Positions 50,364-60,378 of a DNA stretch of 64,000 nt are shown in pieces. Origin of the DNA: Hydractinia symbiolongicarpus (taxonomy: Eukaryota > Cnidaria > Hydrozoa > Anthoathecata > Hydractiniidae); assembly GCF_029227915.1 (NCBI RefSeq), contig NC_079879.1:12894001-12958000 (forward strand). Direction: 5' to 3'. Each line of letters opens with the position of its first letter. The first letter of the stretch is position 1. A model generated the notes under the pieces. The model was not told the DNA's origin, searched no databases, and saw nothing but the letters and a program-made list of their open reading frames with translations. The position numbers and the translations under genes are program-made.

Positions 50364-51398
50364 AAAACATGACGATTAAAAGTTCAAGAAGTCAGATACG
50401 TGAGTTTAGCAATGAAGTGATAGTATCTTCAATCACAATGCATATTTAACAAATCTAATCAGATTTTAGCATATAGAACTACGCGTTTTTGCCGTTGAAC
50501 TGTTCCATGCGTATTAATTTAATTCTGTGAAGATACAGAATTTAATTTCGATATAAAAAAGGAGAATTGACATGAATTGACGCAATAATATCCAATGAGT
50601 GCTCCCTGGGAGCGTCAAAAGTCTCCTCCTCAAACCAAATTTCTGTTATTTATATCATATAAGTTTCCACGTTTTAACGAAATACTTTTCCTTGCACCCT
50701 TTTGTACTATACGTTTTCCATACACCTTATGTATGTTAAAACAAATATGAGAAAAAAATGGAATTCCTACAATTGAAATGTTTTTTTCTGTTTTAGTCAA
50801 TTAATGAGCAGTTTGAACTGCCACCTTACTCCTGTTTTACTTGAATAAGGAGACCTCTGCCAGCTTCATAGTATCACGCTGAAAATTGATCTTGCCAATA
50901 TATAAAAACATATTCTGTTTTATGAAAATCCTTAACTTTTTAACTCCCCTGTCAAACGTTTCACATACCAAAAATATATGAAAAACGTTTCAAGAACGCA
51001 TGGAGACATATAAAAACTTCTGGAAAACGTATGGAACTCATCAGGCACAGGATAGTCATAGATTTTTACTTTGTACAGAAGACTTTTGTTTTTTTTTGTG
51101 GCAAAATTTACATGCCTACTTTGATAGTTTAATAACCTTGCTTTCCTAAGCTTTAACACCAATCCTCTCGTTACTATATATCGAAAATTAAAGTCAGGGT
51201 AATTCAAGTGAGGTAATTCTCTGTATCTTTACAGAATTAAATTAACTTACAGGAAAGAGTTTCATGGCAAAAACGCGTAGTTTAACCAAAACTAAAATCT
51301 GATTAGATATCAGTATTGGTTAAACATGAATTGTGATTATAGATACTATCACTGCAAGGTTAAAACATATATCTGACTTCTTGTAATCCTCATGTTTT
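50364..51398. mobile_element. Foldback/MITE-like element with ~175-bp inverted repeats
   Basis: The left arm 50364-50538 and right arm 51221-51398 are imperfect inverted copies, sharing for example CTACGCGTTTTTGCC, CTAATCAGATTTTAG, AGTGATAGTATCT and AGAAGTCAGATA. The 680-bp middle has no coding capacity. It looks like a non-autonomous DNA transposon. Its right arm abuts the truncated polymerase end of the Polinton, so one may have interrupted the other. Confidence 0.65.
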
Positions 51399-51639
51399 GC
51401 CACAATTCGATTTTTGTTATTGTGTTGCTATTATCGAGTGTCGATGCGCTACGTATTGAACAAGTCTCTACGGCTGAACCCAAAGTTAGAGCTATATGCC
51501 CTGGAAGAACCATGCAAGCATAGGTGTAAGGACTGTTATAGCAAGACTTGTAAGGCTTGCAAGGAGGTACGGAAAAAAATGTGAATAATGTACGAGGAAT
51601 GAGGCCTTCCACCTTTTGCGGACGGTGGTGGTTGGTGAT

Positions 51640-53050
51640 CCCGTGATTGTATTCTGTAGATACCATGAATGAGACGTGAGGGGTATCAGATCTCACGTGT
51701 ACAGCGGACCCCACAAGTGTAGGACTATTCTAGGGTATGATGCAAATATGCTCTACCCGAGTACCTTGATGCAAAACTTTTCCTGTGGGAAGGAACAGTT
51801 GATCAAGTTGGCCACACCGACAGCAGCACATAACTTACAGCTACTGGCGCGAGCTATGACGGTTGGTGCAAGTTGTTGAAATTTAAGCTCGAAAAGCTTG
51901 TGTTTCCATATGAATGGTTGACGACCTGTGGCTCACGAGGACTTTTATAGCTGGCTAAGTGGGAAAAACACACTATCTCGCAAAGAGTACGAGACATTTC
52001 GTGCGAAAAGTTTAGTGAAATGGCTCCCCTGTTTGTCGTCAAGGAGATACCTGATGATCAAATCCCCGAGCACATGCACGAATACTTAAAAACTACGGGC
52101 AGCAAGCGTGTACCTGCCACGTAAGCTTTGGGGGTTGCTAAAGGCCGACAAAATCCTACTGTATACCCCTGTGCTAAAATGGTACGTTAACCATAAACTG
52201 AAAGTGACTGCCCTTTACCGGTTTCTCAGGTATGCTAAACGTAGGCCCTTTGAATGGTTCTCGGAAGAGATTGCTGATGCACGACGACAGGCTGATAAAG
52301 ACTTCGACAAGTGTATTGCGGGAGATACGGCAAGGTTGAAAGGCAACTCGTTTTATGGTAAACTGATTGAGGATCTGGCACGGCATGGAAATGCTACATT
52401 TACAAGGATGAAAATGAGGTTAATGTAGCTCTGCAAAATCCGTACCTTAAGGACCTTGAAGAGATTGGGGATGCGTATGAGGTAAGAAGGGGCAAACACA
52501 AGTGTACTATCGACAGAGCCTACCAGTGTGGTATTGCAGTGTACCAGCTAGCCAAGCTTCGCATGCTCGAATTTTACTACAATTTTCTGGACAAGTACGT
52601 GGATTGTCGAGACTTTGAGTATGTGTATATGCACACTGACAGTGCGTATTTTGCCATCTCCGGGGAAGATTTAAGAGATGTCGTTGCCCCCGCACTGCTT
52701 GAAAAGTATGATGAGGATGTAAAAAACTGGCTCGTCACCGATAAGTACTCGAGTTGAGTATTTAGAGCGAAATTTATTGGGTTTTAGATTATTGCCCTGA
52801 CAGCCAAGTGTTATTTCATCGAAGGTAAAGAAAGTACGAAATTTTTATGTGAGGGCATGTCAAAAAGGCAAAATGCCGTGACCTGGATTAGATACATGAA
52901 TGCGCTGAGGGTGGTTTAGAAGTGACCAAAAACGTAGGTTTTCGGGTACATGAGCAGGGTATGATCACGTATGAACGAAACAAGCTCGGGCTCTCGCCCT
53001 TTTACGACAAAAGAGTTGTACATGACGATGGTGTACATACGGTGCCTTAG
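51640..53050 (+). pseudogene. Polinton DNA polymerase B, C-terminal part (broken)
   Basis: Family-B polymerase that in Polintons starts synthesis from a terminal protein. Reading frames at 51640-51879, 51880-52107, 52108-52428, 52430-52757 and 52760-53050 line up in order. Motif A is 'LGYDANMLYPS' (about 51738), motif B is 'LKGNSFYGKLIEDL' (about 52337-52378), and motif C reads HTDSAY (about 52636), where the usual sequence is DTDS. The stop at 53048-53050 fits the family's end. The exonuclease domain expected upstream is missing, with the region before 51600 showing only traces. At least four frame changes or stops occur. Confidence 0.82.
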
Positions 53051-53071
53051 TATTTTTAGCGTTTCTGACTC

Positions 53072-53298
53072 ATGCTATTAACCATCAAGGTTGATAAAAT
53101 AAAAGAATGCCTTGGGAAAAAGATTGCAAGCGATTCTTTTACGTTGGCGACTGTGGTCACAGGGGGAGTTGGATTGAACCAATGGAAGTGAAAAATGTTC
53201 CATATCAGTCTGGGATAGAATCCAGAGATATCGAAGAGGACCCCATAATCCGAGACTCCATGACGGATTTTGGAATACTCGTGTACTGTACCATTTGA
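53072..53298 (+). pseudogene. Small Polinton ORF of unknown function
   Basis: An ATG at 53072, 22 bp after the polymerase stop, opens a short frame ending at about 53190. An overlapping frame (53107-53298) carries 'GIESRDIEEDPIIRDSMTDF' and ends at TGA 53296-53298. The two may be one gene split by a frameshift. No domain was recognised. The long antisense frame (53479-53078) is judged a shadow. Confidence 0.35.
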
Positions 53299-53398
53299 AG
53301 GTGTTTGGCCCCACTACTGGTAGCGGGCCATACAGCGAGGCATATAGGTAAAAAGAAACAGGAGAAGGTGGAGGAGGCGGAGACTGTGCTATAATAAA

Positions 53399-53755
53399 AT
53401 GAGTGAAGAGGAACAAAAACAGGAGGAAAGGTTTATAACAGAACCACCAAAGAATCTGGGAAGGTTTGCACAAGGACACAAGTTAGCTGCACTGATGACG
53501 AAGAGGAAGGAAGAAACGTAGCAACAAGAGGGTGCTATAGAGCCTGCAGTCAAAACCTCTTCTGGGACAAGTTCCGTACAGTCGGTTCACATCTATGGAG
53601 TCAGGACTTTGGGCATATTGGCGATAGGAGTAGGCGTTTGGTATAAATTTGGCAGGGGCGGGAATGAACCTAACAAGCTGGTGACCCATCCGGAGCCTCA
53701 GCAACAGGACAAATTGATCGATATTTTTAAGATATTTTTAAGATGCAATGATTTT
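53399..53755 (+). pseudogene. Small Polinton protein with one membrane segment
   Basis: ATG at 53399. The N-terminus is very acidic and then basic (MSEEEQKQEERF, PPKNLGRFAQGHKLA, KRKEET), and a TAG at 53519-53521 breaks the frame. In-frame sequence beyond it contains a hydrophobic stretch 'TLGILAIGVGVWYKF' (about 53609-53655), a likely membrane anchor. Short charged-plus-anchor proteins recur in Polintons and adintovirus-like elements and are thought to be virion-associated. The C-terminal end is unclear. Confidence 0.5.
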
Positions 53756-53777
53756 TCCCAAAAGTGACACTTAATAA

Positions 53778-54010
53778 ATGGCAAGCAAACATATGGATGA
53801 CAGCAATATGGGCCCCAAGGAGACCATCGTTATTGACTCCCTCTGAGAATCCGTCAGATTGTTCTTATACACTATCCTTATCGCTATGGGGGCAAGGAAG
53901 GCCCTTGCAGTTTCTAGACCTGCGGCGAAGATGGATCTTGAGGACGGCCTTAAATTGCCAGTTATACGACGGCAGCGATCTTATTCGACGAATATGCAAT
54001 CAAACAGGGG
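53778..54010 (+). pseudogene. Small Polinton membrane protein (broken)
   Basis: ATG at 53778 gives 'MGPKETIVIDSL', then a TGA. The same frame continues as 'ESVRLFLYTILIAMGARKAL', a hydrophobic helix, and 'AAKMDLEDGLKLP' before it decays near 53970. The design matches small one-helix proteins seen next to the ATPase in Polintons. Function unknown. Confidence 0.45.
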
Positions 54011-54086
54011 TGGTGCAGGAAGTATTCGATACCTCCATAATAGACCGCATGTTTACGTTTATATATCTCCCAGGAGATATAGAAAC

Positions 54087-54230
54087 ATGGAGGAGGCAAA
54101 AAAGTGTTCCAAATGTTCAAAATCGCTCCCCTTGAACCAGTTCAAAATCAAACGCGACGGTCAGCCAACGAGTACGTGCATTCTTTGCCTCGATAGGAAA
54201 AAACTATCAAAGGGCAAGCGCGGCACCTAA
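54087..54230 (+). CDS. Polinton zinc-ribbon mini-protein
   Basis: A 47-residue frame from ATG 54087 to TAA 54228-54230. It has a CSKC ... CILC four-cysteine motif (CxxC-x18-CxxC) with 'LPLNQFKIKRDGQPTS' between the pairs and a basic tail (DRKKLSKGKRG). The pattern suggests a zinc-binding nucleic-acid-binding protein. A second copy of the motif lies at 54413-54500, so the pair may reflect duplication. It is one of the few intact frames in the element. Confidence 0.55.
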   Translation: MEEAKKCSKCSKSLPLNQFKIKRDGQPTSTCILCLDRKKLSKGKRGT

Positions 54231-54244
54231 ATACAGCCCCTACA

Positions 54245-54397
54245 TGAGTTTTGTTGCAGGATCATATTTAGACCCAGTTCTCCGAGGGTTATACCTGGGA
54301 GAACTTTCAGTTACACGTAAACCACAAAACATCCTTCAGATACCAGGAGACCTACCGGTCTCCAACGTTTGCCGAGATGGCGAAAGCATTGAATAGG
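54245..54397 (+). pseudogene. Short unrecognised Polinton ORF
   Basis: A 50-codon frame starting ATG ('SFVAGSYLDPVLRGLYLGEL'), placed between two zinc-ribbon genes. No domain is recognised. It may be a fragment. Confidence 0.25.
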
Positions 54398-54403
54398 GCG
54401 TAT

Positions 54404-54815
54404 ACTGGGGAGCAAGCGTTGTAGAGGATGCAAAAAATTACTTCCCCCGGATGGGTTCAAGATTAGGGGACATAATTGAACCAAGAGTTGTATAAGTTGC
54501 CTGGGTAAAGCTAAGGCAGGACGGGGTGTCAAAAAGAAAGACATCGAAGACGTTGAAAACGAATTAGACCTTATTGCCATTGATAGGGAAATTAGAAGGC
54601 TCAAACAGGATGAGAATTACCTACTTCTCTATACCCTGCTCACATACAACATTATACTTTGGTACGCCGAACTCACAGGAGAGGAACCGGAGAAGGCTCG
54701 TCAAGAGATATTGCAAGGCGTTGCGATGCCTGCAGGGGAAATTAACATATACCCACAACCCTTCAAATACCTCGAAATACTAAGCTATGCCCTGCCTGTC
54801 GAGGTTTTTTGGTGA
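54404..54815 (+). pseudogene. Second zinc-ribbon protein with C-terminal helical domain
   Basis: This continuous frame has no usable ATG at its beginning. It starts with CRGC ... LLPPDGFKIRGH, hits a TGA at about 54475, then gives CISCLGKAKAGRG (the second cysteine pair). An acidic helix follows (DIEDVENELDLIAIDREIRR), then a hydrophobic stretch (YLLLYTLLTYNIILWYAEL), then 'PEKARQEILQGVAMPAG' to TGA at 54813-54815. The four-cysteine motif matches the intact mini-protein at 54087. The frame end overlaps the start of the ATPase frame. Function unknown. Confidence 0.5.
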
Positions 54816-54831
54816 ACAATCACGGGGGTGT

Positions 54832-55461
54832 ATGGATTTGTTCTGCGTGTGCCGCTATATACCAGAAAATTCACGACAGAAAGTGGTCAAACTATTGAAT
54901 GAAATTTTAGGTATTGTGAGGGATCCCCACACGGCAATTTTCACAGGCCCGACGTCTTGTGGGAAAACACAACTTGTTTCGAACCTCCTTGAAAGCGAGT
55001 ATAAAAAGCACTTCCACAATACAATAATATTATGCCCTACCATACGGTGTAATGCGACCTACCTCGAGAGGGCATGACTTTGGAAGGATAATTATGTGTT
55101 CCTTATAAAGTCTAAAGAAAAACTCTTCGAATGGATCCAAAAACTCTTCTTGTCGTTGGCGGGTGAGGAAATTCTCTTCATAGTCGTAGATGTCATAGCT
55201 GAAGAAGGCCCCAACAAACGTCGAAAAGCACTACTTAAATTAGCTATTTCCATCCGGCATGAGAAGCATAGTATTTGGCTACTCACGCAGTCATATACTG
55301 CCTTGTCCAAAAATCTGATGAGGCAGAAGAAAGCCCTGTTTTTATGGTATCCAGATGAACGCTAAGATATGAAAATGATAGACGAAGAGACGAACATGAT
55401 CTCCGATTGGGTTGACATCAAGTCTGATCTAAAAAATCAAAGCATACGTGTTTCTATGTGA
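54832..55461 (+). pseudogene. Polinton packaging ATPase (A32/FtsK-like), broken
   Basis: ATP-driven genome-packaging enzyme of Polintons and related viruses. One frame carries everything: Walker A 'IFTGPTSCGKTQLVSNLL' (about 54937-54990), a hydrophobic strand with 'ILFIVVDVIAEEG' as the Walker B equivalent (about 55171-55209), 'IRHEKHSIWLLTQSYTA' with the sensor Gln (about 55252-55302), and 'KALFLWYPDE'. In-frame stops occur at 55075-55077 and 55363-55365, with related sequence continuing to 55461. The normal second Walker B acidic residue appears altered. Order next to the capsid genes fits the family. Confidence 0.8.
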
Positions 55462-55540
55462 AATTCGAACACCCCAGGACTTGGAAGATTCTCGAATGGC
55501 CACAGTGAAATCCTCCGGCTTACGTTGATATATTAGGAAG

Positions 55541-56297
55541 ATGTCGTCGCAAGTTATGTTCAACACAGGAGCTATAGAAACCCTATCCAATAATCAGGAT
55601 CAACCTTTGTTCAAACGTGCCAATTTGGGGTGGTTTCTGGGTAATGAAAAGGTTAAAAATTTGACAATAACCTCATTGTTCATATCTACCAGGTCCGATT
55701 TAGTAGGGCCCAAGGGGGGCATGGGAGAGACCCCCTTGGTAAGGCAAAAAATGGGCATGACGTCTTTGTCACACTTGAAGGCGCCTTGGAACGTTCGCCG
55801 TTCCCGAAAACCAAAAAAAGCTGTAGGGGTTATCAAATGGCTAGCCCGAGCAGGTGTGAAAAAATTACAAGATGAGCTCAAGTAGCAGCGTCAAGCCCTT
55901 GGGGACAGGGATATTGCATTCGCTCTTCTCGAGAACGATCTTCACTCCAGGGATGAAAACATTGTGGAGCTGGAGTACGAACTCGAAGTAAAGACCAAGG
56001 AATATGCAAGGCTCAAAGAACGGTATGTCCCAGGATCCAGGTAAGGACGACGTCATCATGATGTACAGAAAACATGTGCGTGTTCAAAGACGTATTATCC
56101 CTACCAGAACGAGATGGTTCGAGGAAAACTACCCAAAATCCGAAGAAATTGTTGTCATTGACAACCGCAATGGTAAACACGCCTTTAATCGATTTGAAGA
56201 GGATGGGCATGTGGAACGTTTCAGGAAGCATTTTGGACTAATCGATCTTACCCGTGATGACCTGTATGATCTGGGTGTTCCGGCACTAAAGGAATAG
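55541..56297 (+). pseudogene. BRO/MSV199-like protein with coiled coil (Polinton gene)
   Basis: The N-terminal frame (55541-55885) has 'FKRANLGWFLGNEKVKNL', 'TRSDLVGPKGGMGETPLVRQ' and 'KAVGVIKWLARAGVKKLQDE', resembling the BRO/MSV199 DNA-binding-type domains of large DNA viruses. After a TAG at 55883-55885 the same frame encodes a heptad-rich segment (LLENDLHSRDENIVELEYEL) ending at 'ERYVPG'. A frame change near 56033 then leads into the C-terminal domain 'RTRWFEENYPKSEEIVVI', 'GKHAFNRFEEDGHVERF', 'LTRDDLYDLGVPAL' (to 56297). This three-part layout is shared by a gene common in Polintons and some nuclear DNA viruses; its job is not established. Confidence 0.6.
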
Positions 56298-56417
56298 GCA
56301 GACGCTAATTTTTATTACTACTACTCTAGTGCATAGTAGTAAAAGCTGTAGGGTTGAGGGGGAGCGTGCCAACTGTAACCGGCAACTACAGTTGTTCAGG
56401 TATGCTTATTGAAGGGT

Positions 56418-57340
56418 CTACCGAGACCTTACATGCTCCGGAAGTACCTGAACGTCCTCCGGAATAAGCATCAACTCTTTTGACACAAAGCTCCTTTCGG
56501 GACCATTATTCAAATAGTATAAAACGCGACTACCTGCTACTATACGGTCCAGTAGCACGTCGTCTTGCATAACCGTGTTCCTCTCCTCGAGGTACCAGTA
56601 TAAACCATCTTTAGGTAAGGGGTTTTCCTCGGGATATTGCTGATTTTTGGCAAGCAGTGGATCTTCGAGTTTAATCGCCTTGCTAGGTTTCATCTCAATC
56701 ATGGAAGTTTTGGTATTATTGAGACCCTTCACTATGTTATATAGGTGTTTAACCCAAATGGTACTAGTCTCATCGGAAGCCAACTCTTAGGCATCTTGAG
56801 GCTTGAAGAGTCTTTCTGCAAGTACCTTATTGTAGAACTCTACGAAGGCTGTAAACGTATGGTGGTATTTGGTGGTAAGCCGTTTAATTTTTCCACACCT
56901 TTGCCTTCTAGTAGCTTGGTAACATCAAATTTTAAATCGCTACCGTTGTCACACTGAAATGTCTTGGGGTAGTGTAAAGGTCCTGCCTTGTAGATATCAT
57001 GGATCATCTCCGCGACATCAATGCCTTTCAGAATATACTTGTAGGTGCTAAAAAACAACCGATCATGGGGCATGTACAGTAGATCAAACTGATGCATTTC
57101 ATTTGGTGCTCTAACAGTAAAATAGGGGTGGTCTATACGTTTTGGGCCCCGAATGTGTCTCGACCACAAGAGTTGACGAGACAACCAGTGGCTGGCCTTC
57201 TTTTTGGAGTCACCAGCTTCTGCGGCGAGCAATTTGATGGCTTTCCGGCCGATCCACAGATGTTCCGGCATATAGTAGCTATTGCTTAGTTTTTCAGCTT
57301 CTTCTTCCGTAACGATATGTGATGCTTTTGACATGTTCAT
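56418..57340 (-). pseudogene. Polinton integrase (retroviral type), broken
   Basis: Inserts the element's DNA into the host genome. Minus-strand frames 57340-56840 and 56783-56418 are joined by a frameshift near 56870. A helical N-terminus ('PEHLWIGRKAIKLLAAEAG') is followed by the core: 'EMHQFDLLYMP' (first Asp, about 57080), 'FQCDNGSDLKF' (second Asp, about 56950) and, in the next frame, 'FVEFYNKVLAERLF' (catalytic Glu, about 56855-56815). The C-terminal SH3-like part has 'VAGSRVLYYLNNGPERSFVSKELMLIPED'. A TAA (about 56790) precedes the second frame. It follows the membrane-protein gene at 57361 by about 20 bp in the same direction. Confidence 0.82.
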
Positions 57341-57360
57341 TATATATGTCAAAAACGTTC

Positions 57361-57759
57361 TTACAGATACATGTAATCCACGAACCCTAGCAGAGATAAG
57401 GAGCCTTGGACAAACGTTAACTCACCATCTTGTTGTTGCTTCGAGGGTGTGTAAAAATCTTTCAACTGGGGGGTCTTTTTGTCCGAAGCAATGTAATACT
57501 GATACATGTCATCATCGAACTCGCGAAGGCTTTTGCCCGCCTTGAGCTGCATCTCCCGCTGCTCATTGAACCAATCAAGTGTGGTTTGCCTTTTCCTGAT
57601 CCATTCGGCTTAGGCTTCATTAAGCTTCTCGACGGCCGTGTCATGACGCCTTTGTTCGGCCTTACCGCACTCCAAGAGCTTATAAAATAGAAAATTTGTT
57701 CCGGAGAAGGCTAGTGCATTTATTGCAGCCCCTACCGCTATAACAGCTATCGTTACCAT
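57361..57759 (-). pseudogene. Polinton virion membrane-type protein (one internal stop)
   Basis: A single minus-strand frame of 132 codons from ATG 57759 to a stop at 57361-57363, broken only by a TAA at 57610-57612. It has an N-terminal hydrophobic anchor ('VIAVGAAINALAFSG'), then a charged helix (ECGKAEQRRHDTAVEKLNEA), then 'QLKAGKSLREFDDDMYQYY', then 'QLKDFYTPSKQQQDGE' and a second hydrophobic region ('GSLSLLGFVDYMYL'). Proteins of this shape sit beside the capsid genes in Polinton and adintovirus elements. It lies between the MCP gene and the integrase, all on the minus strand. Confidence 0.55.
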
Positions 57760-57803
57760 CTTTATTTAATACTCCACACCATCGAGCCTACCACCAAGTA
57801 TAT

Positions 57804-58803
57804 TCATTTGAGAATCTTGAAGTATACAGAGCATGTAAAATCCCCGGTTCCATCGGCCTTTTTTGTCATATGCAATGTGATGCCATCTGATAACCGTTTT
57901 AGGGGCTTTCCGCCACCATGTAAAATATCGTCGGGAGAGGGCTGGAAGTCTACAAATAGGGCATAGCTTTCATTGAGGAATGGGCCAATCGTGACATTGC
58001 TGTTGTGAGCACCAAAAATGTTGACAAATTTGTTCCAAATGATCTTTGGGGAGCATGGCATGGCTATACAGTTCATTAGGCTCAGCCTCAACGGTTATAC
58101 TAGTACTCTCGATTTTTGGATTGTAAAACAATTCGTTAAAACCGGCATAGGGCTTCACTTTTCCGGGGTCAATGAAGAGTAGCAACACACCCTTAAAGGA
58201 ACTCGCGGAAGTTTTCATCATTGCTACTTTACTACGGAGTATCCGTTCGTAGGGTAAAGCGAGACGGTTATACCTTGACATCATGGCGCTCGCGAGACCC
58301 TCGTGAGTGATCTTGTCAAACTCGAGTTTGTTGTTTGTTATTTTGTATGCAGCGTCAGTCACCTTGGCCGCCGTGCTGCCGGAGTCCGCCGTCCCTGCAT
58401 ATTTGATGACGTCACCACAAGCCGCGAAATTTATGGTAAATTGCAGCGCATTGTGGAATCCTGCCGGATAGAATGGCAAGTCCCTCGTCAGTTCAAACAT
58501 TTTTCAAAGGGTATGCAAAAGGTGTTACCATACGCCGCAACAATCGCCTTTTCTTCATCCGCACCAAGGTGATCCCTAGCTTTGACCTGTAAGGCCTTGA
58601 TGGTCCTATCATTTGGATTGATGACTTCTAGAATAAGGTTGTTGTCCCTATCAAATTTGGGTAACCAGAGGTCCCAGTACACTGCCATGGTATTATAAGC
58701 AGAGATATTCTGCACCTCTTTGCTATTCAACGTAATGCGTAGATTCTTCCCCAGGCTTTTGCCAATGATGCTGACTATGGTACGCTTGGTGTTTGTTCCT
58801 ATT
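57804..58803 (-). pseudogene. Polinton major capsid protein (double jelly-roll), broken
   Basis: Shell protein of Polinton virus-like particles. Minus-strand frames 58803-58488, 58500-57970 and 58091-57804 overlap in order with two frame changes (near 58495 and 58040). Recognisable blocks are 'AVYWDLWLPKFDRDNNLI', 'DLPFYPAGFHNALQFTINF', 'SFKGVLLLFIDPGKV', 'NELFYNPKIESTSITVE' and, near the C-terminus, 'SPDDILHGGGKPLKRLSDGI'. These follow the order of the C-terminal jelly roll of Polinton MCPs. About 333 codons is somewhat short. The first codon looks like a mutated ATG (ATA at about 58801). It is divergent from the penton gene, 42 bp away. Confidence 0.75.
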
Positions 58804-58845
58804 TACGTCAGGTCGAATAAGAGCTTGAGACTCTCCAGGGAGGAC

Positions 58846-59567
58846 ATGACGGCTTTAAGCTTATATAAGCCATTAGCATCCGCACCATACTCGCAACAGA
58901 CCTGTACATACCCGGAAGTTGAGTAAGGGTCTACGATATTGGAGGACCACCTGGGACAGGACACTCGTATAGCTCTGAAATTGATAAGTATTCGACCTGT
59001 TTGGCTTAACCTGTACAGCAATAACGAATTTACCATTTTCAAGATCGGGCCCGACCACAGGGTCACCCGGATCGAGATTATGAACGGTCTGTACATGATT
59101 GAGTATATTGCGAGTATTGTTAATAGCCGAGCAGAAAATAAGATCAAGCTTTTGTCCTGAAAAATGGACTCTGCAGGCTCCGTTTCAGTGACGAGTATAC
59201 AGTGGTGATTAACAGACTCCTACAAGAGCTATTGGGCTTACCCTACGATCCTGCAAAAAATTATTATACGAAGGGCGACTACGATGCATACTACAGAACC
59301 GATGTTTACCATAGGTTAAGACTCGTTTGTAAGCAGTCGGATGAAGACGACTGCCCGCGTGACGGTAAAAAGTCTAAAATTCTGGCCTTGCTTTTCACCA
59401 AAGAATTAAACGCTTGGAGGGACATGCTGACTTTGGATTTTGACACTCCTTTTTACATTCCACCGGAGGGCTCGACAGATTCTCTCGAATTCATGTTAAC
59501 GGACGTCTATCACCATGAGAAAAACGTTTCGTTCACCGGCCTCACAATGCATTTGCTGATAGAATAA
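58846..59567 (+). pseudogene. Polinton minor capsid (penton-like) protein, broken
   Basis: Penton-like single jelly-roll protein that would close the fivefold vertices. The frame from ATG 58846 is interrupted by TAA at 58924-58926. It then gives 'IALKLISIRPVWLNLYSNNEF' and 'RIEIMNGLYMIEYI', typical of the N-terminal half. A frame change at about 59155-59170 leads into the 59172-59567 frame with 'YTVVINRLLQELLGLPYDP' and the C-terminal 'LEFMLTDVYHHEKNVSFTG'. The stop at 59565-59567 directly abuts the ATG of the next gene (TAAATG). The opposite strand also reads open for about 75 codons here; the plus reading fits the family better. Confidence 0.65.
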
Positions 59568-59940
59568 ATGAGCGATATAGCTAAACTGTACCCAAATTTA
59601 CCGAGTGCACCTGCGCAAGGCGCCGATATAAAGGATGAAGGGCAGATCTTTAGGCTTAAAAAGATCGAGGAAATAGAGCAATATCTACGAAATGAAATCA
59701 AGGAGCCGAACGGACTCGCCAAGAAATTCAAGAATGCATAGAATGAAAGAATGCATAACACAATAATAATGGGAATGATTTTGTAACCACGGACTGGTTG
59801 ACGTGAGTGTGATTACGTCAGGCCTTGGCAATGGGGCCATTGCATCGGGCCTAGGAGTCGCCCTGGCTATTGCCATTTGGGGGGCGGCTCGCGGTTGCAG
59901 CCGGTATAAGCCAAGCCGGTATCCGGAATGCTTCAAAAAG
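59568..59940 (+). pseudogene. Polinton-type coiled/membrane protein (broken)
   Basis: ATG at 59568 immediately follows the penton stop. The first frame has 'KLYPNLPSAPAQG' and a helix 'FRLKKIEEIEQYLRNEIKE', ending at TAG 59739-59741. Another frame (from about 59790) gives 'VSVITSGLGNGAIASGLGVALAIAIWG', a Gly/Ala-rich hydrophobic region that follows this N-terminus in related Polinton proteins. The normal C-terminal helical part is absent, so the gene is frameshifted and truncated. Confidence 0.55.
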
Positions 59941-60130
59941 ACTCCGTGTCTTTACCCCGAGGTCTACCACAAGGTCCCGTGTATGGTATCCTATAATGTA
60001 CCGTTTATCTTTATCCCCATTAGCAGTAATGGTATCCGACACTGTTAGATAGTCCACGTTGATATCGTTGATGTCTGTAAAGGTATAGCAGCAAATGGGT
60101 AGAATAATTTAGGCTTGACAAGCTCATTCT
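59851..60130 (-). pseudogene. Minus-strand Polinton ORF fragment
   Basis: A minus-strand frame reading 'DINDINVDYLTVSDTITANG', 'KRYIIGYHTRDLVVDLGVKT' that looks protein-like and may be a remnant of a Polinton structural gene. It has no clear start or end and overlaps the plus-strand hydrophobic frame. Function not recognised. Confidence 0.3.
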
Positions 60131-60378
60131 CAAATCGTAGCATCTTGTTTCTTGTGTATTTTGAACGACCTTAGAGAATTGCATGTCATTGTACATACGC
60201 AGCCACCCCCATTATACGTGGTATATTTATGGCAGCAGTATCAGCATGACATTTTACCCTTTCCCACGAACCTCCGACTGCGGGTTCACATGTCGCACGC
60301 CTCCAACATCCGTTCACAGTCCTTACATTGTTCCATTTATCTTATGATTCTAAGCCATTAAGACGATCCCTTAGGTCC

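Noticed and set aside
51349-51714. 121-codon minus-strand frame at the polymerase start
   Set aside because: Overlaps the plus-strand polymerase motif A region; no family resemblance.
53078-53479. 133-codon minus-strand frame across the Polinton
   Set aside because: Runs antisense to the polymerase tail and small ORFs on the plus strand, and contains a poly-Pro run caused by the complement of a GGA-rich stretch.
58803-59155. Open minus-strand reading opposite the penton-like gene, which could extend the MCP upstream
   Set aside because: It reads protein-like for about 75 codons, but the plus-strand reading matches penton-type motifs and the MCP start fits near 58801.
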